A DNA stretch of 64,000 bases from Clostridiaceae bacterium (lineage in GTDB: Bacteria > Bacillota > Clostridia > Saccharofermentanales > Saccharofermentanaceae): the NCBI GenBank assembly GCA_012729635.1, contig JAAYCT010000024.1, positions 62,001 through 126,000 of the forward strand. The letters are read 5' to 3'. Below, piece by piece: positions 9,880 through 18,491 of this stretch. The position numbers and the translations under genes were made by a program. How positions within the stretch are numbered: position 1 is the first letter of the stretch; each line of letters starts with the position of its first letter. The notes under the pieces were generated by a model. That model did no database searches, was not told the origin of the DNA, and saw nothing but the letters and a program-made list of their open reading frames with translations.

Positions 9880-9917
9880 TCAATCAACGACTATCGAATC
9901 AATCCAGGAGGCAGTAC

Positions 9918-10478
9918 ATGATTGACGCACCCTATATCCGACGGTTTTTTGCTCTACTGTTTGACGTGATTATCTCTGTTTCTCTTTTCATGGGAATCGC
10001 AATGTTTATCCGTAGAATGCTGTTGCCGTTTCCCATCGAGGAATTTTTCGCTTTCAACGATGAGGCTCTGCTTCGGGTTTATCTCTATTTTGCGGCATTC
10101 TATTTCGTATACGTGTTCCTTTTCTCGGCGCTGTTATCCTCGTCCCCCGGCAAAATTTTAGTCAATATCGACGAGGAGTATTATCGCGGACATTCGTTCC
10201 TTAATCTTTTTCTGCGATCGCTCATCAAAACAATCACCGTCCTTCTCGGACCGGTGATGATGATGGTTTCATTGGTCGTTGCGCTTATGGGGAAATCCCA
10301 CCATACTCTTCATGATTTGGCGGCTCGGACTCGTGTGACCGAGGAAACACGCTCCGCGAGACTGATCGGGCTGTTTTTTATTGCGGCGGCCGTCGCACTG
10401 ATATTCATTTTTTACGATCATTATATGCGTAACCTGGTGTTTGATTTTTCAAGCATTCCTTTGCCCTCGCTGTATTAG
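9918..10478 (+). CDS. RDD family membrane protein
   Basis: This 186-residue protein has four predicted membrane segments (about residues 8-32, 45-70, 95-118 and 145-166). The family signature is visible: Arg and Asp in YIRRFFALLFD, then SPGKILVNI and LHDLAARTRV. RDD proteins are small membrane proteins; some have been linked to Na+/H+ exchange or used as partner domains, but most have no defined role. The ATG at 9918 follows CAGGAGG at the right distance. A start 48 bases earlier is possible but lacks a ribosome site and lies within the -10 region of the predicted promoter. Confidence 0.85.
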   Translation: MIDAPYIRRFFALLFDVIISVSLFMGIAMFIRRMLLPFPIEEFFAFNDEALLRVYLYFAAFYFVYVFLFSALLSSSPGKILVNIDEEYYRGHSFLNLFLRSLIKTITVLLGPVMMMVSLVVALMGKSHHTLHDLAARTRVTEETRSARLIGLFFIAAAVALIFIFYDHYMRNLVFDFSSIPLPSLY

Positions 10479-10511
10479 CGATCACACCTTTAGGTTTCTG
10501 AGAAATGATCA

Positions 10512-10536
10512 AGCCCGGTAAATGCCGGGCTTTGTC
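10512..10536 (+). terminator. Terminator after the RDD gene
   Basis: AGCCCGG and CCGGGCT pair across a six-base loop, followed by TTTGTCC. It lies between convergent transcription units. Confidence 0.7.
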
Positions 10537-10574
10537 CTGCGGTTTATTCCGTGCCGAAAGAAAATATTACCCGC

Positions 10575-11612
10575 TTATTCCCCCGGGAAGACAATTCCCC
10601 ATTGCGCCCGCAGACGATCCGCCAGAGCCATAATATGAAGCGTTTCCGACAGCGGCATGACGTCACTTTCTTTCTTCCCGGAACGGACGCACTGAACCAC
10701 CTCTGCCGCTTCGTACTGATATCCGGTCGATCGATACTCCGGGCAAAAAATCTCGGAGGGCTCGCTTTTGAAAAATCCGTCGTCTCCCCTCTCGGTCCAA
10801 GCTGCACTCCTGCCCATCCAGAAATCCTGAATGTTGATATATCCCTTGGTTCCGATAATTTTCATCTGATTGGATAGAAGCGTATCAATCGATACCGAAG
10901 CGGCCGCGGTAAAATAATCATTTCCAAAGAGACGGTTCCTCTGCCCGTATCGAAAAACCGCCTCGAAAGAAGAATCGACACCCGTTACGGCCTTGCTGAC
11001 CGTCGATACGATTTCCGTCGGGCGATTTTTGAAAAGCATCCCGAAAAATGAAAGCGGGTAAACACCCAAATCGAGAAGTGCCCCGCCGCCTTTTTCAATT
11101 GCGACCGTCCGACGATCTTCTTCCGTCATCAGCTCCATGCCGAAATCACAATAGGCGCGAAGGACGGTACCGATCCGCCCGTCGCGAATCCATTCCCTAA
11201 CTTTTACGGTAACCGGCAAAAACCGGGTCCACATCGCCTCCATTAAAAAAGCGTTATGATCCCGAGCACAAGCGATCATCCGTTCGGATTGAGCGGCGTT
11301 CAAGGCGAAGGGCTTTTCGCACAGCACCGGTATACCGCGTGACAGAAAAAGCTCCGCTGTTTTCTGATGCTGTGTGTTCAGATTGGAAATATAAACCGCG
11401 TCGACCAGCGATGCATCCGCCATTTTTTCGTAAGAATCATACGCAATCAACTTCGGAAAAAGCGATTGATGCTCCCGAACAAATTCCTCTGCCCGCGTTT
11501 TCGAGTGCGACGCAACCGCGGCGAGTGTCACATCCGCAAGTTCACCGAGCCCTGCGGCAAAACGACGCGCAATCGCTCCGGGACCCGCGATACCAAATCG
11601 AAACATACTCAT
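10575..11612 (-). CDS. Gfo/Idh/MocA family oxidoreductase
   Basis: This 345-residue NAD(P)-dependent dehydrogenase has the Rossmann motif GPGAIA (residues 10-15), the CEKPFALN motif with the catalytic Lys100, and the substrate-side GGGALLDLGVYPL. These residues are intact. Family members oxidise sugars, inositols or trans-dihydrodiols; the substrate here cannot be told from sequence. The start has GGGAGA nine bases upstream. It is the last gene of a three-gene minus-strand run after an AroB-like gene and an M28-like lipoprotein gene, with a 58-base gap, and is the only member of the three with a normal active site. Confidence 0.88.
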   Translation of the reverse strand: MSMFRFGIAGPGAIARRFAAGLGELADVTLAAVASHSKTRAEEFVREHQSLFPKLIAYDSYEKMADASLVDAVYISNLNTQHQKTAELFLSRGIPVLCEKPFALNAAQSERMIACARDHNAFLMEAMWTRFLPVTVKVREWIRDGRIGTVLRAYCDFGMELMTEEDRRTVAIEKGGGALLDLGVYPLSFFGMLFKNRPTEIVSTVSKAVTGVDSSFEAVFRYGQRNRLFGNDYFTAAASVSIDTLLSNQMKIIGTKGYINIQDFWMGRSAAWTERGDDGFFKSEPSEIFCPEYRSTGYQYEAAEVVQCVRSGKKESDVMPLSETLHIMALADRLRAQWGIVFPGE

Positions 11613-11670
11613 ACTTCAATCTCCCTTCCGGCATTTCTTCGGGATTATTACGGATGAAAGTATCGGTTCC

Positions 11671-12957
11671 TCAGGGTCTCATGGATTGGTAAGGAACCGT
11701 TTCCGTGACGCGAATGATCGGGTCCAGGCGGACCCCCGCCTGATACTCGGATGTCGACAAAGCATTATGGGCACCGCGCTTGATCGACTCAATAATAATA
11801 TAAGCCGTATTATTGATTCGAAGCTCGAGCCGCTCCGGTTCGATTTGATTGGAAAGCAACTCCGTCGAATCCAGAGCAGTCCCCCGGATCATGCCGCCCG
11901 CTTCCTGAAGATTCAGGTTTTTTGTCTCCTTCATCTCGGAAATCTCCGTCGCGTTGTAATCATATGACTCAAAGAATACGATCGGAATCCCGATTTCGTC
12001 AAAAGGAACATAATCCGAACGATTTAAAGTGACTTCCCGATAAATATCCGGAATATCATCTCCGTTCAGATCCGTTTGTATCGTAGACATATTGTAGTAC
12101 AAATCCACCCCGTTTTTTGATCGAAGCATGTGGTTATATACCACGTCATAGGCTTCATACAGCTTGCGTCGGAACTCATATTTCCGGCCCGGAATAAGCG
12201 AACTCATGCCGGAGCTTGCGTACAGTTTATCCCCGGCATAAATGCTTTCGATGCAATACATGACGTCTATTTGCTCTTTTTCGTCCGTGTTCATCATACG
12301 GAGAAACTCCCGCGCTCCTCGAAAATTCGATGTCCCCGCTCCGAATGCAACGAGAATGATATCGTAAGCCGGCTTTTCGACACGAATCCGATCCGCGATC
12401 GTCAAAAGGCACGCCACACCCGAAGCGTTGGATTGAATTCCGTCACGAACCCAATGGATCTCTGTCTCTTCCGTTTCCTCCGGCGGTTGTGTTTCGTTCC
12501 CGTCGTCCTTGGGAATATTCATAGAAGAAATATCGTAATGTGCGCCGACGACCACCGTTTTTTGAAGGGGAGAATAGATTTCTCCTTCCTCCCGATGCAT
12601 AAATCCCTCACCGGGAATTCTAACGATATAATTGGCCGACTTTTTGGTACGGTAATCATCGTAAAACTCCTGAACCTCAACCGTGTATCCCATTTTTTCA
12701 AATTCCTCGCGAATAAACTGCCCCGCTTCTCTTTCCTCCTCGGAATACGCATATCGCTCCGGAAAGCTCGTCGCAAAAGCAACCGCGGTATTGGCGCCGA
12801 AAAAACCGAAATCGGCAGGTTTAACTTCCTCTTCGCTTTTTTCGCCGAGGCAGCCGGAGAAAAGGATCTGAGAAAGGATAATCAGAAAAGTCAGCCATGA
12901 AACGAAGAACCGTGCACCCGTTTCCGACCCGCATTTTTTCTTTGGAGAATCCATCAT
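11671..12957 (-). CDS. M28-peptidase-like lipoprotein, metal site degenerate
   Basis: This 428-residue protein begins with a lipoprotein signal peptide: a hydrophobic run WLTFLIILSQILFSGC, with the lipobox Cys at residue 36. The body aligns by eye with the M28 zinc aminopeptidases. The VVVGAHYD motif keeps His140 and Asp142. However, the bridging-metal Asp of DNASG is Ser176 (QSNASG), and the catalytic Glu pair after FGA is Gly-Thr (208-209). The later Asp is Glu and the distal His is not evident. It is therefore probably not an aminopeptidase and may bind ligand at the cell surface. It starts 13 bases after the AroB-like gene. Confidence 0.8.
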   Translation of the reverse strand: MMDSPKKKCGSETGARFFVSWLTFLIILSQILFSGCLGEKSEEEVKPADFGFFGANTAVAFATSFPERYAYSEEEREAGQFIREEFEKMGYTVEVQEFYDDYRTKKSANYIVRIPGEGFMHREEGEIYSPLQKTVVVGAHYDISSMNIPKDDGNETQPPEETEETEIHWVRDGIQSNASGVACLLTIADRIRVEKPAYDIILVAFGAGTSNFRGAREFLRMMNTDEKEQIDVMYCIESIYAGDKLYASSGMSSLIPGRKYEFRRKLYEAYDVVYNHMLRSKNGVDLYYNMSTIQTDLNGDDIPDIYREVTLNRSDYVPFDEIGIPIVFFESYDYNATEISEMKETKNLNLQEAGGMIRGTALDSTELLSNQIEPERLELRINNTAYIIIESIKRGAHNALSTSEYQAGVRLDPIIRVTETVPYQSMRP

Positions 12958-12970
12958 AAAAACGCCCGCC

Positions 12971-13975
12971 TTAATGACATATTTCGGCTAAAGCCGTCTC
13001 ATAAAACTTCAGCGCCGTATCGAAGGGAACCCGATCAATAACCGGTTTTTTCAACGGTCCGATCCGAATCAGTTCGACGGTCTTTCCCGGCTTTCCGATC
13101 GAATGAGCAATCCGTTTCATCAGCGCATCTTTGGTTACCTCGGTCAATATCTGCGGTAGGCCCAGCCTATCATACAGTCTGTGCATTGCGACAGAAGGAC
13201 AATGAGCCAGTAAAGATAATGCCATCGCCTCTCCGGGGGTGTATTTAAGAAAGCGAAAATAGCATTCAATCCCATCCGCAAGATCTTTTCCGAACGCCAA
13301 GAGTTCGGGCTGTGATTTGTGAATATTCCCGCCGATACGAAGAGCATCTTCGATAAGAGCATCCAAATCCTTCGATGAAGCGAGCGCATGCAGCAAAGAA
13401 GGATCGTCAATCAGCCCGTACTGAATAATCTGAGCAATGCCGTTCGCAAGGTATCGTGCGGGAAGAGTTTTAAGAAATGTAATGTCAACAACCGCGTATG
13501 CCGGACTCATCGGTACACGAATCATGTCCTTCCGGCTTTGAAAATGAAGTGTCGAATGGGTGGCCATAACGGATTCCAGCATAGAAAGCATTGTGGTCGG
13601 GACCAGTATACTCTTGATCCCCTTCCCGAAGGTGGAAGCCGCAAAAGTCGCAACATCGATTACTCCTCCGCCTCCGAGCGCAATCACATAATCATAGTCC
13701 AGATCGGAAAGGCGCTCATATATAGCCGAAAGCATCTCCGTATTTTTAGACGAGGGATTGCCGTCGATAATGACGTGCGCCGGAACTCCTCCCGTGCCGG
13801 AAAAAGCCTCCGAAAACTTCTTCATGTAATAACCGGAAACCTCACGGTCCGTCACAATCAGAGCTCGACCCGAGCCGTGTGCCCCCGATAGATATTCTGC
13901 CGTGCATTTACCGGCAATCATCTGCCCGATATCGATCGGACATTGGTTTTCGATTACGAGTCTTTTCGCTTGCAT
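12971..13975 (-). CDS. 3-dehydroquinate synthase-like protein without zinc ligands
   Basis: This 334-residue protein has the fold landmarks of AroB and related sugar-phosphate cyclases: ALGGGGVIDVATFAA near residue 100, ILVPTTMLS, LKTLPARYLANGIAQIIQYGLI, then FGKDLADGIE and TPGEAMA. The three zinc ligands of AroB, namely Glu in MAEVIKYG, His in GHTFGHAIE and His in HGEA, correspond to Gln182, Lys230 and Pro247. The GGK loop is also lost (ATHST). It should therefore not be called AroB; it is either a non-catalytic relative or an enzyme with different chemistry. It is followed closely by the M28-like lipoprotein gene. Confidence 0.82.
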   Translation of the reverse strand: MQAKRLVIENQCPIDIGQMIAGKCTAEYLSGAHGSGRALIVTDREVSGYYMKKFSEAFSGTGGVPAHVIIDGNPSSKNTEMLSAIYERLSDLDYDYVIALGGGGVIDVATFAASTFGKGIKSILVPTTMLSMLESVMATHSTLHFQSRKDMIRVPMSPAYAVVDITFLKTLPARYLANGIAQIIQYGLIDDPSLLHALASSKDLDALIEDALRIGGNIHKSQPELLAFGKDLADGIECYFRFLKYTPGEAMALSLLAHCPSVAMHRLYDRLGLPQILTEVTKDALMKRIAHSIGKPGKTVELIRIGPLKKPVIDRVPFDTALKFYETALAEICH

Positions 13976-14081
13976 ATAACCTCCGTAAAAGTCACTCTCA
14001 ATATCATATCATTTTTCCGCTTCATGTGTGAATGTGGTAATATTAGTACTTGGAATTTTACTTTAATCGGGGAGCCATATC

Positions 14082-15569
14082 ATGACCATCAATGAATCAT
14101 TTTTCGATCAAGTCGTCCGGACCCGGTTTGCACCCAGTCCCACAGGGATGATGCACATCGGAAATCTTCGGACAGCGCTCTATGAATACCTGATTGCCAA
14201 ATCCGCGGGCGGGAAGTTTATTTTGCGAATTGAGGACACCGATCGCGGGCGATTGGTCGAGGGGGCGGTGGACGTGATTTACCGGACACTTCGTACCGCC
14301 GGGCTGACTCATGATGAAGGTCCCGATATCGGCGGTCCTTCCGGCCCGTATGTTCAGAGTCAGCGAATGAGTCTTTACCTTCCTTATGCGCAGCAATTGG
14401 TGCGTGAAGGTCACGCTTATTATTGCTTTTGTTCCAAGGAGAGGCTTGAGTCTCTTCGCTCCGATTCCGATGCTTCCGACGTAATCGGATATGACCGAAA
14501 ATGTCGGACGCTTTCCGATAAAACCGTTTCCGAAAATCTTCATGCCGGGGTCCCGTTCGTTATCCGTCAAAAGATGCCGCTTTCGGGATTTACTGTTTTC
14601 GAGGATCGGGTGTTCGGGAAAATCACCGTTCCCAACAAGGAGCTGGAGGACCAGGTTCTAATCAAAGCGGACGGATTCCCTACGTATAATTTTGCCAATA
14701 TCGTCGATGATCATCTGATGGGAATCACACACGTGGTCCGGGGAAGCGAATACCTTTCATCGACACCGAAATATAATCTTTTATACGAGGCCTTCGGATG
14801 GGACATCCCTTGCTATGTTCACCTCCCGTTGATCCAGGGCAGAAATCCGGACGGTACCGTCGGAAAGCTCTCCAAGCGCCACGGGGCGACCGGTTTCGAC
14901 GATTTGATTGCCGAGGGGTATCTTCCGGAAGCAATCATCAATTACATCGCGCTTTTGGGGTGGTGTCCGAAGGACGATACCCGGGAGCTTTTCACCCTCA
15001 ACGAGCTCATCGATACGTTTTCTATCGACGGGATCAGCAAGTCTCCGGCAACGTTCGATTATGATAAGCTGGAATGGTTCAACGCGGAATATATTCGAAA
15101 AATGAGCGATGAGGACTTTATCGTACATGCGAAGCCCTATTTCGAAGAACTTCAAGATATCGGACCGGAATCGTACCCGCTGATGATCGAGATGCTCAAG
15201 CCTCGAATCACAAAATTCGGACAGATTCCGGAAAAACTCTCTTACGTAAATGATCTTCCCGATTATGATCCGGAGCTCTTCGATCATAAGAAGAGTAAAT
15301 CCTCCGCTGAATCCGCAAAAACGGTACTTGATCATTCAGTGCCTATTTTACAAAATCTTTCGCAATGGACCGCTGAGGCTATCTTGACGGCTTTAACCGA
15401 TTTAGCCGAAGGGCTTGACGTAAAAAAATCCGCCGTCATGTGGCCCGTCCGGATTGCCGTAACCGGAATGCCGGTAACTCCGGGAGGCGCCGTAGAAGCG
15501 TTGCTTTTACTCGGTCGCGACCGCTCCCTTTATCGGATCACAAAATCCCTGCAACGTTTGAATTCTTGA
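14082..15569 (+). CDS. gltX: Glutamate--tRNA ligase
   Basis: This 495-residue class I aminoacyl-tRNA synthetase has RTRFAPSPTGMMHIGNLRTAL (HIGH motif as HIGN) near the N-terminus, RIEDTDRGR, and the KMSKS-equivalent KLSKRHGA. The C-terminal helical anticodon-binding part is present. Because a GlnRS gene follows 46 bases later on the same strand, this enzyme is likely to be the discriminating kind that charges only tRNA-Glu. The start has GGGGAG upstream. The two genes probably share a transcript. Confidence 0.96.
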   Translation: MTINESFFDQVVRTRFAPSPTGMMHIGNLRTALYEYLIAKSAGGKFILRIEDTDRGRLVEGAVDVIYRTLRTAGLTHDEGPDIGGPSGPYVQSQRMSLYLPYAQQLVREGHAYYCFCSKERLESLRSDSDASDVIGYDRKCRTLSDKTVSENLHAGVPFVIRQKMPLSGFTVFEDRVFGKITVPNKELEDQVLIKADGFPTYNFANIVDDHLMGITHVVRGSEYLSSTPKYNLLYEAFGWDIPCYVHLPLIQGRNPDGTVGKLSKRHGATGFDDLIAEGYLPEAIINYIALLGWCPKDDTRELFTLNELIDTFSIDGISKSPATFDYDKLEWFNAEYIRKMSDEDFIVHAKPYFEELQDIGPESYPLMIEMLKPRITKFGQIPEKLSYVNDLPDYDPELFDHKKSKSSAESAKTVLDHSVPILQNLSQWTAEAILTALTDLAEGLDVKKSAVMWPVRIAVTGMPVTPGGAVEALLLLGRDRSLYRITKSLQRLNS

Positions 15570-15615
15570 TAAGCATTTCATATCGCCCGTCGGGCGATCG
15601 GTTCGGAGGTAAAAC

Positions 15616-17283
15616 ATGAACGAAGCCGGCAATTTTATTTTCGATATGATCAAGGAAGACATCGGACCGGGAGGACGATTCGAAGGAATGCGTGTTCACA
15701 CTCGATTTCCTCCGGAACCGAACGGATATTTACATATCGGTCACGCCAAGGCTTTGGAAATCAATTTCGTTGCCGCCGAGCGATTCGGCGGATTATGTAA
15801 TCTTCGAATGGATGACACCAATCCGACCCGTGAGGAGGAAGAATTCGTTGAAGCAATCAAAGAAGATATCCGATGGCTCGGCCACGATTGGGAAGATCGG
15901 TTTTTTTATGCGTCGAATTATTTTGAGCAGATGTATAATTACGCGGTCGAATTGATTCAAAAAGGTCTCGCCTACGTCTGCGAATTAACGCCGGAAGAAG
16001 TGCGCAAGTATCGGGGCGATTTAACGACCCCGGCACAAAGCCCGTACCGGGATCGTCCGATCGAGGAAAGCTTACAGCTGTTCCGTATGATGCGTGAAGG
16101 AAAATTCGAGGACGGAAAAATGACTTTGCGCGCAAAAATCGACCTGACCTCCGGAAATTTCAATATGCGTGATCCGGTAATCTACCGCATCAATCGCATT
16201 CCCCACCACAACACAAAGGATCGTTGGTGCGTATATCCGATGTATGATTTCGCACATCCGCTCGAAGACGCGATTGAAAAAATCACCCACTCCCTTTGCT
16301 CACTGGAGTTTGAGGCGCATCGGCCGCTTTATGACTGGGTCATTATGAATTGCTCCGTCCCCGCAAAGCCGAGACAAATCGAATTCGCGCGTCTGGGAAT
16401 CACCCATACGGTCTTATCAAAAAGAAAGCTTCGCACTCTGATTGAAAGCGGCATCGTCGACGGATGGGATGACCCCAGAATGCCCACCCTTTGCGGCTTG
16501 AGACGCAGAGGGTACACCCCGGGTTCCATCCGGATCTTTCACGAGAGAAACGGAGTATCAAAAGTCAACAGCGTTGTCGATTATGCGTTCCTCGAGCATT
16601 GTCTCCGTGAGGACCTGAATCAAAACGCAAAGCGGGTCATGGCGGTCCTTCGCCCGATTCAATTGGAGATCACAAATTACCCCGCGGGGAAATCGGAGCT
16701 TTTCGAGGTGGAAAACAATCCGGAAAAACCCGAGGACGGAACACGAGAGGTGTGCTTTTCACGCGAACTCTTCATTGAGAGCGAAGACTTCGCTGAAAAC
16801 CCCGAAAAAAAGTTCTACCGTCTTTTCCCCGGGAATGAAGTACGGCTTAAATCCGCTTACGTGATCCGTTGTACCGGCTTTGAAAAAGATGAGTTCGGTA
16901 ATGTATGTAGAGTTTTCGCCGAATACGATCCCGAGAGTCGTGGCGGAAACACGTCGGACGGAAGAAAAATTAAATCAACCATCCACTGGGTTGACGCCAA
17001 TGCATCGATCAGGGCAACCATCCGCTTATACGATCGTTTGTTTGACGTTGAGGAACCGGATCTTTCCGACTGCAATTATTTGGAGCATATCCGTCCCGAT
17101 TCGCTGGTTGTCGTACAAGGCGCGCGGGTCGAAAAATCGCTTGAGAACGCAACCGCCGGAGAGCGATTCCAGTTTTTAAGGCAGGGATATTTTTGCTTGG
17201 ATAAAAAAGATTCCACCGGCGATCAGCCCGTTTTTAACCGGGCGGTCTCTCTCCGCGACAGCTATCGTCCGAACAAAACGTAG
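15616..17283 (+). CDS. glnS: Glutamine--tRNA ligase
   Basis: This 555-residue enzyme charges tRNA-Gln directly. It has TRFPPEPNGYLHIGHAKALEIN (HIGH motif), RMDDTNPTREEEEF, and the KMSKS-equivalent VLSKRKL, followed by the two beta-barrel anticodon-binding domains. GlnRS entered bacteria by transfer from eukaryotes and is found in only some Bacillota; others use the GatCAB amidation route. The gene has GGAGGT before its ATG, and a short hairpin (ATCGCCCG/CGGGCGAT) lies in the 46-base gap after gltX. Confidence 0.96.
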   Translation: MNEAGNFIFDMIKEDIGPGGRFEGMRVHTRFPPEPNGYLHIGHAKALEINFVAAERFGGLCNLRMDDTNPTREEEEFVEAIKEDIRWLGHDWEDRFFYASNYFEQMYNYAVELIQKGLAYVCELTPEEVRKYRGDLTTPAQSPYRDRPIEESLQLFRMMREGKFEDGKMTLRAKIDLTSGNFNMRDPVIYRINRIPHHNTKDRWCVYPMYDFAHPLEDAIEKITHSLCSLEFEAHRPLYDWVIMNCSVPAKPRQIEFARLGITHTVLSKRKLRTLIESGIVDGWDDPRMPTLCGLRRRGYTPGSIRIFHERNGVSKVNSVVDYAFLEHCLREDLNQNAKRVMAVLRPIQLEITNYPAGKSELFEVENNPEKPEDGTREVCFSRELFIESEDFAENPEKKFYRLFPGNEVRLKSAYVIRCTGFEKDEFGNVCRVFAEYDPESRGGNTSDGRKIKSTIHWVDANASIRATIRLYDRLFDVEEPDLSDCNYLEHIRPDSLVVVQGARVEKSLENATAGERFQFLRQGYFCLDKKDSTGDQPVFNRAVSLRDSYRPNKT

Positions 17284-17306
17284 CGTAAAAACCGTTACCG
17301 AATCGA

Positions 17307-18425
17307 CTATTCAACCGTGCAGAAACGATATCCCGTCAGGTAATCCGTTTTCCGATCGGCGGGAATGATTGCGGCGGGAAAGTTTTTATGATGAACCGCA
17401 TCCGGATAAAGCTGTGTTTCCAGACATATCCCGCCGTATTTCCCGTAAGGTTGATCCCCCTTGGACTCACCGGTCAGATGATTGCCGGTATACACCTGAA
17501 GACCCGGAAAATTCGTGAACACCTCCATCTTGCGTCCGCTTTTCGGATCCGTAAGGTATGCGGCCATCCGCGTGGCGTCGCCGTCGGTATTCAGACAGAA
17601 ATTCTGATCCAGGCCTTGAGAGCAAATAATCTGCGGATCCTGACTGCCGATAAATTTACCGACCGGAGACGGAACCGTGAAGTCAAAGACAGTCCCCCGT
17701 ACGGCGGAGATTTCTCCGTTTGGAACATTATCAACCGCCTTGTCGGTCATTGTGTCCGCATCAATAAACAGAACGTGGTCGGAAACCGAACCGGAATCTT
17801 CTCCGGCCAAATTGAAATAGGCGTGATTCGTCGGTGAGAAAACAGTCGGTGCGTCGGAAATTCCCGAAAATACAATAAGCAGCGTCATGTCACGGGTAAA
17901 CGCGAATAAAACCTGTGCGCTCAGATTCCCGGGAAAGCCGCAGGCGCCGTCCGGCGAAAGGTAGTCCATCCGAACCGCTTCCCCTTCGATATGAAAAGAG
18001 TTCCGAATTCCGGTTTTTTCCAAATAAATACGCGCATCCTCTTCGCGGAGCACGGTTGCGTTCCAAAAAACGTTTTGAAAACACGGTGTTCCCCCGTGTA
18101 AATTGTTGTCACCGTCGTTTTTCGGAATTCTATATGTAACCCCGTCAATCGTAAATTCCGCTCCCTTGATTCGATTCGCGCTTCTTCCGACGGTCGCTCC
18201 GTGCCAGGCACGATTATCCAGATATCCGTCCAGGTTTTTGTACCCGAGCAATATGTCGGAAAATGCACCGCTGCGATCCGGCACCTGAATTCGTGTAATG
18301 GTCGCTCCGAAATTAATCACCGAAAAGGATGCGCCCGTTTTGTGTCGCAAAGTATATTCAAACGAAGAATCGTCATATTTTCCCGGAAACTCTCGGGACG
18401 GATACGGCATGATTGTGACCGACAT
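17307..18425 (-). CDS. galM: Aldose 1-epimerase (galactose mutarotase)
   Basis: This protein of about 372 residues interconverts the alpha and beta anomers of hexoses. Matching landmarks are INFGATITRIQVPDR, GATVGRSANRIKGAEF, NDGDNNLHGG, FSPTNHAYFNLAGE with the catalytic His, and the C-terminal GICLETQ with the catalytic Glu. The ATG at 18425 has GGGGGAACAGAATC before it; an in-frame ATG 39 bases earlier has no ribosome site. It lies 66 bases after the end of ppk1 and could be read from the ppx-ppk1 transcript. Confidence 0.93.
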   Translation of the reverse strand: MSVTIMPYPSREFPGKYDDSSFEYTLRHKTGASFSVINFGATITRIQVPDRSGAFSDILLGYKNLDGYLDNRAWHGATVGRSANRIKGAEFTIDGVTYRIPKNDGDNNLHGGTPCFQNVFWNATVLREEDARIYLEKTGIRNSFHIEGEAVRMDYLSPDGACGFPGNLSAQVLFAFTRDMTLLIVFSGISDAPTVFSPTNHAYFNLAGEDSGSVSDHVLFIDADTMTDKAVDNVPNGEISAVRGTVFDFTVPSPVGKFIGSQDPQIICSQGLDQNFCLNTDGDATRMAAYLTDPKSGRKMEVFTNFPGLQVYTGNHLTGESKGDQPYGKYGGICLETQLYPDAVHHKNFPAAIIPADRKTDYLTGYRFCTVE

Positions 18426-18491
18426 GATTCTGTTCCCCCAATCGATTGGATTTTCATAAGACATAGTACCACGAAGCAGAACGAATCACAT

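Noticed and set aside
12971-13975. Calling this gene aroB or glycerol-1-phosphate dehydrogenase
   Set aside because: The fold fits AroB better than the iron alcohol dehydrogenases, but the zinc ligands are missing, so neither activity can be claimed.
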